64,000 bases of DNA from Bradysia coprophila (taxonomy: Eukaryota > Arthropoda > Insecta > Diptera > Sciaridae), in the NCBI RefSeq assembly GCF_014529535.1, contig NC_050737.1:3194447-3258446 (forward strand), in the 5' to 3' direction. Shown in pieces: positions 51,856 to 64,000 of this stretch. Numbering within the stretch: the stretch's first letter is position 1; the number at the start of each line of letters is the position of its first letter. A program made the position numbers and the translations under genes. The notes below the pieces were generated by a model. The model was given only the letters and a program-made list of their open reading frames with translations, was not told the DNA's origin and did no database searches.

Positions 51856-52634
51856 ATGCGTTCCGTGCACACATTGAAAATTCAAAAAGAATACTTAGAT
51901 CTGATCCGGGCCAAAGTTAAAACCATTGACATGCGAACTGTAACAGATGCAACGAAACTGATGAAAAGTGACGATCTAATAAAATTCGTTTGCGGTTCTG
52001 AAAAGATTGTGTACCGCTTGAAATGGAGAACGGAATACGCTTCACTGGGCTCTTGTTTACATGATGAAGGAGTTGAGAATGTGATGCCGGGTTTTTCCAT
52101 GACTGCCGCTTTAAGAAGATTTAAGCAGTGGTCCTCCTTTAAGCCGGCCTGTGTTGCAGTTTTTGCTTTTCATGTGGAAATATTGGAGGTAAGTTTAAAT
52201 TGTGTGTGTGATTAGTATACATGTGATGTGCCAATGATAAAATATTTGAAAATATTGTTTTGGATTGTTACAGAGTGTCGATACAGTCGATTTGGAAGCA
52301 ACGACAAAGCAATCGGTTGGAAGTGTCAGTGGTTTAAAAAGGTTTGTTTGAGTTTTGTTGTAATGAATGTCATGTATGGCGTGACTAATTTTATTTTGAT
52401 TTTAGACCGTTCAAAAGTTCCAGCCTCGAAACAGGCGAACCTGTTGCCAAAATTGTGAAGGTGAACAATGCGACTCAAATCCGTTCGAATTCAAGTGTCA
52501 GTGCCAAAAGACGAGAAGAAATCGTTGCACAAATGAACAGTGTTACAGTTCTTATTAATATATCTATATCCAGTTTGATTTACTTTCCACATAAAAAAAA
52601 ATTATTAAAAAAACCCATATGTCAACCAAATTAA
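51856..52634 (+). CDS. Stand-alone ASCH-domain protein
   Basis: Three exons, 51856-52188, 52274-52341 and 52406-52634, in phase; 209 residues as read. A 5' UTR intron probably ends at 51834. Residues 4-110 show the ASCH fold pattern: HTLKIQKEYLDLIRAKVKTI, then DDLIKFV, YASLGSCLHDEGVENVMPGF, and a closing AVFAFHVEIL strand. ASCH proteins are PUA-like and bind RNA or modified nucleotides; the cellular role here is unknown. The tail is Ser/Lys-rich (SSVSAKRREEIVAQMN). After residue 180 the frame runs through the 24-bp repeat also found beside lysA and then through poor-complexity codons, so the natural C-terminus may have been lost. No firm orthologue is named. Confidence 0.65.
52546..52569 (+). 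repeat. 24-bp direct repeat, right copy
   Basis: Same 24 bp and same orientation as 44875-44898. Here it lies inside the last ASCH exon, exactly where coding-like sequence gives way to AT-rich DNA. Confidence 0.8.
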
Positions 52635-52669
52635 TGAATAAAATGTTATAAAAAAAATACAAAAAACTT

Positions 52670-52741
52670 TGACCCCGACGTGATTTGAACACGCAACCTT
52701 CTGATCTGGAGTCAGACGCGCTACCGTTGCGCCACGGAGTC
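52670..52741 (-). tRNA. tRNA-Trp: tRNA-Trp (CCA)
   Basis: 72 nt on the minus strand. The acceptor stem GACTCCG pairs with CGGGGTC (one G-U), with discriminator A. The D arm is GCGCAACGGTAGCGC. The anticodon arm TCTGACTCCAGATCAGA gives CCA in the loop. The T arm has GTTCAAATC. No intron. A T-run (AAAAAAA on the plus strand near 52650) lies just downstream as a Pol III stop. All key tRNA bases are present. Confidence 0.95.
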
Positions 52742-55700
52742 ATACTTTGTGACGTGCTAAAAGTCATCGACTTGAATGTTAATCGTACAATACACCAGCA
52801 AACACCAAACACCGATAAAGCAAAGCAAAATGTATGATTGTGTTTAGTTCAACAAAAACGATGTTATGATGAGCGATGTTTATACACACGATGATGTTAT
52901 ATACACGCGACGCTATGTTTTGTTTCGGTTGTACTGTTCAATGATTTAATTTCGATACGGAATACATTTCTTCTCCACTATATATTGGTTGTCCGCTGTA
53001 GTTGTAAACAGGCGTACAGATGTATTTCTCTTTCAGGACAAGTTTGTCCACCAATGACATCTAACCCCTATATTTATCCATAACATCGCATAACATTTTT
53101 ACATTTTACAACAAGACTAGTTTTTAGTGTTTTTAGGTGTAACTGAGCACCGTCATCATAAATAAATGTTTCTCATTAGGGATGTCGCCAAAATGACTGA
53201 TTTTTGTACTCAGTCGGATAACATACAGTGGATAGCATACAGTGCATAAGATAGTTGGGAGCGTTACCGAAATCAGAACTTTAGTCTTCAATTGATTCTA
53301 ATTTTATTTTTTGTGGATTTTGAACTTGAATGAAGTAACATAGATGACAAATGATTGTTTATAAGTTGAAAGTTGGATTTATAGCGATGGACGTATTTGT
53401 GGTCTTTACTTATTACCGTCAAATACGTTATATTACATTCGATGGAAAGTTCAGCGTATAATTTCTCTGTTTCCTTTAAATTGTACAGTCGTTAAGCAAA
53501 CAGTTTTATTGCTATTGCAGAATGAAAATACTTTTCACGTGCCTGAAGAAAAATTATGGCAATTCGGGTGGAAACACCATCGAAAAGCTACTTTTCACTT
53601 TTGAGATGAGTTTCACCGTAAACTTGAGTCATCATTGTATTAGTTCTTTATTTATTCAAACAAAATCTGCATATGAAACCTAAGCTTGACAAGGAACAAG
53701 TAGAACTTATAATTGCCAAAATTCTGTACCTATCTTAAATAATCAATTTTAATGCAAGACGAATAACAAAATCCAATTTCGTCTTCATTCGAAATCGATG
53801 GGGTGTTGGTTTGTAAATCCGTGTTGTTGTTTGTAAAATCTATATCCATTACCTACCATTTTCAATCATCAATCTGATCTGATTAAATTGACTCGTTTCC
53901 CTGGTGAACTGTACTTCGTTAAGTTACACACATAAACGTTTCGAACTAGATTTAAATCTTTTTGAATGTGTACTTTGAACATAAATGTCGTATTTTTTCG
54001 GGCTGTACGCCAATTGAGGGTCAGTTCCTTGTATGATTGTCCTTTACCACTTACCTGGTTGGCCTAGCGTAGTCTAGCATCCATAGCCATTGAAATATAT
54101 AGCTCGCTGGGTATAGTGAGGTCGGAGTCGGATTTCCCAGTTATTTCAACTTTTAGGGTCAGCCTTAAATATTTTAATTTATTTTTCATTGATCGTGTTA
54201 AGGGTCTCGCAAATTTGAAACAGTATCGTCTTTAAAATTGCAATAGACCTATTTTTTAATCCACAAAGACTTTAAAAATTTTCAATTCTTAGCAGATTAA
54301 AATCTAATCGCTAAATAATTACTTTTTGGATGTAATATCTTTGAACCTAAAAATTTTAATCTCATAGTTTTGTCTGTGTCTCACCTCTCAACCTATTACT
54401 GAAATAAATCTATAATACGGTCATACAGATTGCTAAACTGTCCTTGAATCTAATTAAATGTTGCTTAGCCAGAAAAACATTGAGAGGGATTCTTTTGAAA
54501 AAACAGCCTGCCGAAATCAGACACATTTTCTAGTGGATTTTTTGATATGTGCCTAGATAGGTATTGGTCTCTAGAAGCCAAAACCACTTTCAAACAAAAT
54601 TCGTCCAAGCTTTGCACTTTTCTTATGGAACTTTCTCGTAGGCCACGAAACGTACAAGGTCGTGTGTGGTGTCATTAGAAAGGTAATTGCATGCACTTTC
54701 GAGGTAGATTGGGTCTTGTTGGGTAAAAAATGGATAATTTCGGCGAACTTCTAACGGTTCCCATGCATCCGAAAAGAAACAGAACAATAAAAAACTGTTT
54801 TCCCCATATGATACTGCTCTTAGCTTTCAAGCTAATAATACCAAACATGCATGGGTAGTGTTTCGATGAATGTGGTTTTGGAATGAAAATTTGATGCTCA
54901 GTATCGCTACTCAAAGAATTTCATGCATGTGCAATTTATGATGACAAAATATTTATTGCAGCAATGTTAGCTGCTAGTTCACTTTTTTGAAGTTAGTGTA
55001 TCTAAAACAATGTGAAGCAACGTATTTCCGCTTGAAAAGGCCCTGAAACTTAATTTACGTTTTTTTATTTAAGGTTTTCAATGCCAACGAGTGATGTCAG
55101 TAAATTTATATTCCAGGGATAATTTTAAGCAGGGTTAAACCGATTAGCCAGTGACTGATAAGAAATCTGTTATTTCTTTTGTTTTGACATATATATTGCG
55201 CTACATAAGGTTCAGCTTTCGATAATGATGATAATTCTGCGGAAACCGTAGATTGTTTTATTGTCCAGGAAAAGGTATCTGTCATAAAAACGGAAATGGA
55301 ACTGGCGGTTTTTTTTTTGTTTTTATTTTATTTTCTCCAACGCATATAAATAATTATAAGTGTGTGTATTTTCACCATTCATTCCAAATATATTTTAAGT
55401 ATAATTGAATATTTTTGTTTTTTTTTTGTTTAATTAAATTGTATAATAATTTAATTTGTTTTCATGTTCTTCAAATCTAGGGTGTATTCAATTGACATAA
55501 TTAATAATTTTATTTAAAAATTTAAAATATTTTTGTTTCTTCTTTTTTTCCGTTAAAATAAAAAACATTTTAGTGTCCAATTGAAAGAAATGTTTTTTTT
55601 TTCAAAAAAGCGTATAAAGAGTTAAAAGCGAAAATATCTCCTTAATACTTATCATATCTCGGTAGCACCCCGTTTCCCAGTGTTGCTACTATAGTAAGTA

Positions 55701-58700
55701 CTTTTCTTATTTGTTTGAAAAATTGGTATCTCACATCCTTTTTTGCGTTGTTTATTAGAAAGGAAAACAGTATTCGAAGAACGCGCAACTAATGAATGTA
55801 AACCGAAACGGTTAACGTTTAACGATTATTTTTTTTAAATTTGTAAATATGGCGTGAAAGATTCAAAAGCTGAAATACAAAAGTCTTTTCTTGTGAATAC
55901 ATATATGTGGTGGTTGTTTGATTGATTGATCCCAGTGTTGCTGGGTATGTTAACTCAAAGTCAGTTTTTATCAGTTAAATATGATTGTTGTGTGGTTCGG
56001 TGTGTTCTCGATTGATGATCTCGAATAATATTTTTAAAAAATAAATTAAGAAAAATGATTTAGTTTTTATTTGAGGTGAATAATTTTATTGCTGTAGATG
56101 TGAGATTCAAGAAATTCCTGCTGGAAATAAGTTTCCGAAAGAATGGTCTCTGCCCTCAATAGTTTTAGTTCTTCTGTGGACATTGCTTTGTATTTCAATC
56201 TGTGAGAGTTTCAAACTTTTAGTGCCACTAATACTCGCAATAACAGATATTTAATTCTAGAAAATTGCAAACTACCCCGTGGCAAAACGTCTTTTGTATG
56301 GCTCGAATTTTAGTGACTTTTTACTCAATTACATTTTATAAAAAAGGAAGAAGAATAGAAACAGCTGCCACGAGTATAGTTTCCTTTGATTTTGATTATC
56401 CTTTAAAAGTTTTTTTTTTTAAATAAATTTTCCCACGCGACTGCATTCATATCTTTGAACCAAAAGCGTTTCCATAGTGACATCAAAGGATAAGTGTTTT
56501 TCAGATCATGCTACACATAATTTCCAATAATTTCCATTAAACACAAGTATTTTTACTTATCATTATGCAATAAATATATTTTTGATTTGAAATTAAAATG
56601 TGAAAAACCCGGATGGAAATGTTCAAAAAATGACCAAATATAAAAAATGGACAATTAATGACGATGAATCAATGAATTGGAAAGAACATTAACCGATGGA
56701 GAATACGATAGGATAAGCAGAATATTGTGTGTGTTTATTAAGCATAGTCTTGGCGAGATTTACTTTTATTTTACTTTTTTTTATTTTTAAATTTATTTGC
56801 TGAGACAAGTATTACAAGCCACTTTTCATTTTATATTTTTCTTTAACAAATGTTTTTTTTTCTTTTATGATTATTGTGTGCATGTGCAAAGCTTCATTTT
56901 TTTGTAGCTATCGATTATCAAAGTCAAATATATTTTCATGTTCCAATGAAGACACAAATTAATTATACTTTTTTCTTTATTGTAAATGTTGTGTGTGTGT
57001 GTATATACTCACTTATGTACTAAATTTTGCTTCGTATTTACTTGTTTTATATTGGTAGTAATAATAATTTTTCATTTAATTTATTTTGTATATTTTTTTT
57101 TTGTTTATATACATTGTCTATATTCTTTTTGTTTTACTATACAAACATTACAATTATACATTACAATAAATAATAAAGGTGTGTGTGTACACAAATACAT
57201 ACTTTTTGGTCTATTTGTTTGATATTTTACCTAAATAAAAAATGTGCAATGCAAATTAGCCGACAGGAAAAAAAAATACAGCGCGAGAAAGTAGAGAAGT
57301 CACATTTTCAGTGATTACAATTTAATTGGCGTTATTCATTCCACATGAAAAATACTTGTTAATACACGTATATATATATATACATACGTCAATGTCTATA
57401 ACATTGTCATGTGGAATGACTAAAAAGAATTGAATTGTTATTGTGCCTTCTTATTTTTCTCCGCCTATAAAGGATGCAAGTTACTCAATCAGACATTTTT
57501 TTCGTATTAAATTTTTGTTGATGGAAAACAGTCATTCAATGAGAAACTGGAAGAAAATCAATGCAGCCCAATTTTTAGAGATAACTATGAGATAACGAAT
57601 AATTTTCAGACTATAAAACTTACAAGTTTCTGTCGGTGAATTACCGCAATCTTTCTAAAATAAGCTCATAACTCCTAAATGGACACATGTTGCACGACGT
57701 GATGTCTTTATATTGACGTGCATTTCTGCCACAACAGGGTCAGTAGAGCTAGTGATCAAAAATGCATTCAAAAACTATACCTGTAACGTTTTTTTTTATC
57801 GCATTGCTCAGACTAAAAATGTGGCTGAGTAGTGAGTGAAGACAATGTTATGGGTGTCACAGATCGATTGTCGTAGTCTTGAAATTATGAACTATGAATT
57901 ATAAATTAAATATGTTTTTCCTTTCCAGTGTAACCTTCACAAAATTCTTAGAATTATATAAAGCCTCACAGAAATCCGTTCGTTCTCTCCTAAAACTCTA
58001 TGGAATTTGGTAGAATTCTGAGAGTGTAATGAAGTGAACGCTGGTTTGAGCCATGTACGTTGCCAAGATCCTGTTCTCACATTCTGGTGCGAGAAAGCTA
58101 TTGCTTTTGATTGTTTTACTATTATTCATAAAGGGCTTTTTTGCAAGCTCCTATGAATTTTACCTGAGTAGTCAAGGACTTTAACAAAAGAATCTTAGAA
58201 AAGTCCAAGAAATTAAGACTTGTTATCTCCTCCATTTTGAGGCTAGATTATGTGCAAAGCATACTTTTGGAATTAAATTCTGAAAATTCCATAAAAAAGT
58301 TCAAAATTTAATTTCAGGATCTGATTATGGTGTATGTTATCAGAAGAATTATCTATTAACTCAAGCGGCAGTATGTGTCCACATTGTAATTTATTTGAAA
58401 CTTCCAAAATATTCCTAAAAATGTTATATCGGATCGAGATGCAATATGACTATATCGAGATCCGAGATACCACTTTACATAAACAGTTTTACATGTCAAC
58501 TTTGCATACTTTAGTTCCCAACTCCTGGCACTCCTACTGGCATGTAAAATATCTCTCGTAATTGCTTGTAAATTCTTATTTTGACTTATGAGGATGTTTC
58601 ACTCACCTTCGGCTCGTTTCGCAAACCTCACACTTGCCGAAAAAACAAATTTACAAACCGGAACTTATGGAAAATCAATGAACTCTGTAGATTATGCAGG

Positions 58701-61654
58701 GTTGTTTACGGGGGATGGGTTCTGAATGTCTCTCTTGTGAGTTTTTTTTTATATTTTTAATAAAGTTCTAAAATTTCCTCGAGTTTCCAAGAAGTTTTTT
58801 TTTAAAGGAATTATTTAATCGCATTGAAATGCCATATTATCAACAACAAAAATTTAAAGAGAAAGAAACAGTTGTCGATCGGAATAACGTGCAACAAATT
58901 TGTTAGAAAGAAAATTTAACCATTTAAGAATACTATACAAAACTTGCTAAGTTTCCCTTTGAATTTGTTTGTAACAGAAAGAAAAGATTGAGGAAAAAAA
59001 CAAACAATAAATTAATAATATCAACGACTTTCTATTCAAAGAAAAGAAGAAAAGAAAATTTTATAAATAAAATTTTTTATAAATAAAATTAGAAACTAAC
59101 TTTTTATTTGTTTCATTCATTTAAACTATATTTTGATATGATCGTTTAGCCCGACGTATAATAATAGTTAATAAATTGGTAAAATGTTTACCGAATGTGT
59201 AGAAAATAAACATGTGTGTATTGAGTGTTTTTTTTTTTGTTTGAGTCCTGGTTGTTGTTTTTTTTTCTTTTTTTTTGTTGATATAATTGTATATATATAA
59301 ATATATTCATATATAGAGAGAGGCAGTATACTTAATAAAGATTCAATAATTATAAGTAATTTAATATAAATTTTTTTTGTAAATATTACATTCATTTTGT
59401 TTTTTTCATTTTTTTCTTGTTTTTATATCAATACAATACATTTATTATGGCATTAATCATTTGTATGTATTTTATTAAAGCTGCATATCAATAACTTGCT
59501 CAGTACCTAATTTTTTTTTTTCGTTTAATAATCTATGGATGACTAGAATGCTACATAAGTTTATTTTTTATTTTTTTTTATTATTATTTTCTTTTAATAA
59601 TTGAGTTCAATAATAGTATTGTAGAATTTTATTTATTTGATGTTGTTAATTTCGTGCCATTTTCTGTTCAATTCAAGTTTTTATATCGAAAGAAATCGCT
59701 CCATGAATCCTCTTTTTTAACACAAATCCAAATTATTCAATTACTCCATTTACTACACTCCTTCACATGTATACACTTTGCCCTTTTTACAATTAAAAAT
59801 TTAAACTAAAAAAACCGTTGAGGAAATATTAAAGCATAAAACAGAATTTGTCGGTGTCATCGTTTTACAAATGAAACATGGATCCAAAACATTTTGATGA
59901 AGTGGTAAGTTCTTGTAATTTAATTAAAAATTTTGATCGAGATTCCTTTACGATTAGAATCCATAATTTCAATTCGTTGAGATTCAGTTCCTTTACAATT
60001 GAAGAAGGACACCTTATGACTGAAACCCTCAATTTTGTTTTATTATGGTCGATCTATGTGCTATTTCAGCTGAACAGCATAATGAAATATGTTGCGCTTT
60101 CAAATCATTTTTACAAGACACATTATTGCTGTGTAGATGACAGGGTCATTTTCGATGAACTTCAAGCCGCCATACATTTTTTGCAAAATTTACTACTGCT
60201 GTAAGTGTTCCTATTTCCGATATGAAGTTCAAAACTTTGGAATTGTATACCGACAGGTGAGCTTTATTTTAATTAAGCTTTAAATTGCGATACGCGACAA
60301 GAAAAAAAAGGTTCAGAAAATACTACAGCGCTCGGTTGAAGCGATCTATAATATAATCGATCAATTCGATATTTTAAGAATTTTCATGGTTTTTATTCGT
60401 TCAGAAACATTAATTTGTCGAACTGAAAACCGTGAATAAAAAAAATCTTTTCGTCTTTCTTTCGTCAAGTTGTTCTTGTGACAAGTCTGTAGAACTGCAA
60501 TTGTCGTAAGAACATACAATTTTCTCTTTAATTACAACATTCAAATTGGTATAAATACATTCGTGAAGGTGTGGTTGGGTTTTTCGTTGGATCACTTCCT
60601 TTTTAGTGCGATAAGAAAAACAAAACGATTCATGCTATAAGAACTATGCAGAGAATTTTATGTTCATGAAATGAAAAACCAAATTACCACTTCTCACACA
60701 TCAAATTCCCGTTTACATGCTTGTAACATTAATCTTCATATAGTTCTGGACTCGGTACAGTCTAGTAATTTACAGCCGTATAGAAACTTATGTATGTACC
60801 AAGAACTGTAAATTTATATTTCTCGAGTTCGAGGGTAAAATATCAGAGTGTTTTACATCCCCTTCGTTAAGACATTTATCCATTTACAGTTCTAGGTTCA
60901 TAAATCGTTTCGTCGAAATTCCTAATTCGGAAAGGTATATTGGAATATTTTAAAATTTCAAGCAAGCAGTTCAACACCCAACTCCCATCGCTAATATTTC
61001 ACCTCCTATTTGTTATAAAACGATGACACTGGCATACCGAAAAAGATATACTTTCACTCCTTTCTTGTATATAGTTTGAGCAAACATACAAACTGAAAAA
61101 TAAAAACAAACAAATCTCACATCTCACATAAAGTTTCTGCATTAAAGATTCATCGGCAATTTCTGCGTATAGAGCTTGAATTTATCGGAAGAGTCAGGTA
61201 AGGTTTCTTTTGTCTTTGTTTTTGGTTGACTTTTCGTTTTCTGATCACTGCAAAGTCATTTAATGTTTTTTTTGATTGTTTTGTTGTTTTTTCCCCGTGA
61301 TATTAGAAATGTTTATATCAGTTCTATTGATGTAATAGATTTGTTGTTTTAGTTTCTATTCCCATTAAAACACTTAGGTTACATTTAAATTAAATGTAAA
61401 ATTTCGAGAAATTCTGTCGTACAATGTCATTCCAAGTAACTGAAATCTTATTTACCGAGCATTTTGTGTTAATTTTTTTGTTGCTTTTCGTTTTTGAGTA
61501 GAAAATTGTTTTTTTTTTGTTTTTCACTTGATTTAACTATTTTAATTTTTTTTAATTAATTATAATAATTTCTTGTTTTATTTTCCTTTCATTTATTTTA
61601 TTAACACTAAATCCCTTATATCGTAAATAATATCCTCTAATTAAAAATTCATTT
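52742..61654. other. Gene-poor, very AT-rich stretch
   Basis: No coding exon could be supported over about 8.9 kb. Frames such as 59878-60204 or 54675-54914 lack family signatures and splice logic. From about 55.3 kb the sequence is dominated by long T and A runs. This may include the 3' UTR of the TMEM132 gene, which is read on the minus strand from the right. A small inverted repeat is listed at 57336-57419. Confidence 0.5.
57336..57419. repeat. Short inverted repeat
   Basis: TCATTCCACATGA (57336-57348) and TCATGTGGAATGA (57407-57419) are perfect inverted repeats around a (TA)n core. A related ATTCATTCCAC word with ATAACAC and a TATATATG core is at 8521-8560, so this may be a small MITE family. 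Confidence 0.5.
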
Positions 61655-61813
61655 TTAAGCGTATGATTCACTCAAGTGTTCGAAAAAGTATTCGAAATTC
61701 GGATCGTTTATGCTTGGAATTGACGGGCTGTTTGCACTGACTACAGCAACGTTTTTATACTGTTGTTGAAATGTCGACAATATTTCTCTGATCTTTGCAA
61801 TGATCTCTTCCAC
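61655..61813 (-). other. Candidate stop-codon readthrough extension of the TMEM132 gene (52 codons)
   Basis: Directly after the TGA at 61816-61814, the same frame stays open for 52 codons up to TAA (61657-61655). It includes VEEIIAKIREILSTFQQQYK and the end NDPNFEYFFEHLSESYA. The peptide starts with a plausible amphipathic helix and is far less A/T-biased than the flanking UTR. Its end resembles the annotated one (FFEHLSES against YFDNLKES). No splice path from the upstream exon reaches this frame without including the TGA, so readthrough is the simplest way to translate it. Confidence 0.55.
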
Positions 61814-64000
61814 TCATGCGTTGGATTCCTGGTTGTGGTTATTTATTTTTTCATTTTATTTAATTTTTTAAATAATTTATTTAAACCAAATCAAAATTGA
61901 AAATCGAAAAATAAAATATGCAACAAAAGCAAATCATGTTTAGCTCACCTTTAAGTTGTCAAAGTAATGCATAATTTGCTCGTAATCCATGTCTAGATCG
62001 TCCAGACCAAGACTTTCTGTTGGACCCATATCGGAATTTGAGTCTCTCGAAAACATTTGATTACCAACAACCGTTGCTCGTTTCACCTTTTTTGATAACT
62101 TTAAATCTTCGGATGATGTCACAAAGCCACCGTCATCGCTTAGACTGTATTCGGATTTAGCTTTGTTCTTTTGCAAGGAAGAGCCTAAACCAAAGACAGA
62201 GAGTTAATCAATTGATAATGGGCGAGAAATACGAGCAGTAATCTTTTGGGCAAATGCCAATTTCTTTTTGAGTAATTCTGTAAAAACCCTCACTATATCT
62301 TTCAATTCACAATGGTAAAAAACAGCTCTTCTATTCATGGACAAAGCATAAACTATCGTCCGTACGGTTTAGGAACCAGGAAATGTGAACAAGTTTATGG
62401 ATAATGACAGACTCACACGCCTCATCTTTTTGTAGGCTTCAGACTAGCTACTTTCGACCACATATACTTGTAAAAAAAAAACATGTCGTGATAACACACG
62501 GAGAGGTAATTGACGATTTTGGACGGTCAAAGTACAATAATTTCGAAATCGTCCGCAGTGACTGTTATTTAGGAGCAGTAAAACTCCCAGCCAAGGTCAG
62601 ATATTTTTATCAGTGACAATGATTAGCATTTCTATTTACAGTAATTTAGGAATTCATCTTTCATCACACACGACGGGAGTACGACAAAGCATAAACATTA
62701 GGAACAATTGAAAAAATCAATTTACCTGAAAGTGATCTAGCTTCGCGCAAATGAGGTTTCCACTTCTTTTCCACAACGAAATCATCTCGCGTCGGTTCAT
62801 CTTCGTCGCTGTGTTTCGTCTTCGGCGTTAGTGTATCGAATTGGAATGCCGTTTTTTGTTGCAGTGCAGCATTTTCCACCAATTTTTCTGCCATATGCAG
62901 CTCTTCTGCCATTGCTTCCACGTGGGCAACATTCGACATTTGTTGATCGAATGCCTCGTTTCGACACGAGTCTAACGACTGAGATTCATTTCCATTGAAA
63001 TTGTGATTGGTGTGGTCTTGTTCATCGCTTTTCGATGCCAGATCGTCTTTAGCGTTGCCGTTGGTTTTTTTGTTTTGATAGTGTCCGCTATTCCGGTGAT
63101 GTTTGTTGTGATGGTGGTATCGTTTCGGTGGGAATATGATTTCCGGTATTTTAGGAGCGGTGCTCACGCCAACGTTTCTGTGAGGAGGTACCGGTGGCCG
63201 GTATTCTTTTTGCGAGTTATTATCGTTTGTGCTGAGTACACCATGTGGAGGGAGAGGTGGAGGAATGTCTTTTTCAATGCTAATAATGGGAAACGATAAT
63301 CTGGGCGTTATTAAAACTTGGTCATATTCGTCGATTCATGCTAAAACAGGACGTACCCATTTTTGTTCTTGTCTCGCTTGTTATAAGTGGATGTGTCAAT
63401 GGAATTATTATTATTTGTTGCCGGCAACCGAATGTGATTGGGATTATCGAAACATGTCACTTCAACTAATGTGTCATCCGGATCGGCATAATTAAGGTTC
63501 ATTGGATTGCTGGTAATGCGGATTCTTGAGTCTGAGAAAAAATATTTTTGGAAATTAGTTTCACCGTAGACTAAACCCGAGAATGTTGTATCGGCATACC
63601 TCTCTGGTTATTAACAATATGCGCATTTCCGTTACCATCTTGAACCATAGATGACCGATCCATTGTCGACCGGCCTAGCCACACCCAATCATGTGCGTTT
63701 GTTGTCGATTCCGAAATTTTCTTCGGTCCACGTAATATTCGCAAACTGTTCGTACGATCTTTGTTTCGATTTTTTATGTCATTGTCCATCGAAATCGGCC
63801 GAAACTTTGAAGCGTACACAACGCAAGCGACCACAAATACGAGTATAGCAAAGCAGAATACAGTTAGCAGTACATACATTCCGATTTCCATGGACGACAT
63901 ATCGTGAGGGAAATTATGACGACCTATTGACGACATACCACCTCTGTGCTGTCTCGCTTGAATCGACGGTTCATGAATGCTGTCATCTTTGGGTATTCCT
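61814..64000 (-). CDS. TMEM132: TMEM132-family transmembrane protein (detonator-like), 3' exons
   Basis: Minus-strand exons: from beyond 64000 to 63600, 63531-63357, 63300-62726, 62184-61949 and 61828-61814. The last exon encodes only ESNA plus TGA. Phases fit throughout; about 466 residues are visible. The single membrane helix is MYVLLTVFCFAILVFVVACV. After it come the family hallmark NAHDWVWLGR and DPDDTLVEVTCFDNP. A long Pro/His/Ser-rich cytoplasmic tail follows, then the conserved end DMDYEQIMHYFDNLKESNA. TMEM132 proteins are single-pass neural adhesion-type receptors with extracellular Ig-like repeats, which would be outside this window. If the 120-bp last intron is kept, the protein would end LKVS. 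An in-frame extension follows the TGA (see 61655-61813). Confidence 0.9.

Noticed and set aside
52564-52812. 82-codon minus-strand frame over the tRNA region
   Set aside because: It runs through the tRNA-Trp gene; its apparent protein (GSASDSRSEGCVFKS) is the usual translation of a tRNA.
59878-60204. 108-codon frame in the AT-rich region
   Set aside because: No family signature, no flanking exons and no coding-like contrast with its surroundings beyond being open; could not be supported.
61940-61948. TMEM132 ending at LKVS with a TAA
   Set aside because: AAG followed by GTGAGC is a strong donor, and splicing to 61828 gives the expected family end LKESNA; the LKVS form is only an intron-retention alternative.

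Overview
This window is a piece of an AT-rich animal nuclear genome, almost certainly a fly (Diptera, probably a nematoceran such as a fungus gnat or midge). The evidence is a set of spliced host genes with short GT-AG introns (mostly 55-120 bp), a Grunge/Atrophin and a mars-type GKAP gene, U-snRNP and mitochondrial housekeeping genes, a eukaryotic tRNA, and many short non-autonomous DNA transposons. The species was inferred, not read.

Layout. 1-2615 (+): 3' exons of Atrophin/Grunge, then about 4 kb of AT-rich 3' UTR and intergenic DNA. 8-9 kb: MITEs. 9.7-10.9 kb (-): Erv1/ALR sulfhydryl oxidase. 13.1-13.7 kb (+): small zinc-finger gene. 17.9-22.3 kb (-): RRP1, with a 52-bp x 20 minisatellite in its largest intron. 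22.9-23.9 kb: nested inverted-repeat elements. 24.1-25.6 kb (+): LENG1, tail to tail with mRpL16 (-; 25.6-26.8 kb). 28.5-28.9 kb (-): SmF. 29.5-30.9 kb: a 1.37-kb DNA element containing an internal foldback. 32.7-37.1 kb (-): TGS1 cap hypermethylase in nine exons. 40.0-40.9 kb (+): TRIR-like protein. 41.2 kb (+): COX6B. 43.2-43.9 kb (-): secreted C-type lectin. 44.9-52.6 kb is a disturbed block: a bacterial-type diaminopimelate decarboxylase (lysA) fragment, the 3' exons of a cystinosin gene, a mars/HURP gene split by a hAT MITE, a TTAA palindrome, a retroposed element with 12-bp target duplications, and an ASCH-domain gene. Two copies of one 24-bp sequence bound this block. 52.7 kb (-): tRNA-Trp. 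52.8-61.6 kb: gene-poor, very AT-rich. 61.7-64.0 kb (-): 3' end of a TMEM132 (detonator-like) gene that runs off the window.

How the genes relate. Several neighbours act in RNA processing (RRP1 in rRNA maturation, SmF and TGS1 in U-snRNP assembly, TRIR and LENG1 as nuclear RNA-linked proteins) or in mitochondria (ALR, mRpL16, COX6B). There is no operon logic and this may be chance clustering.

Best leads: an in-frame 52-codon extension after the TGA of the TMEM132 gene, which looks like programmed stop-codon readthrough; a stop-free bacterial lysA segment in an insect chromosome; and a recent hAT MITE that splits the mars coding sequence with a clean 8-bp target duplication.
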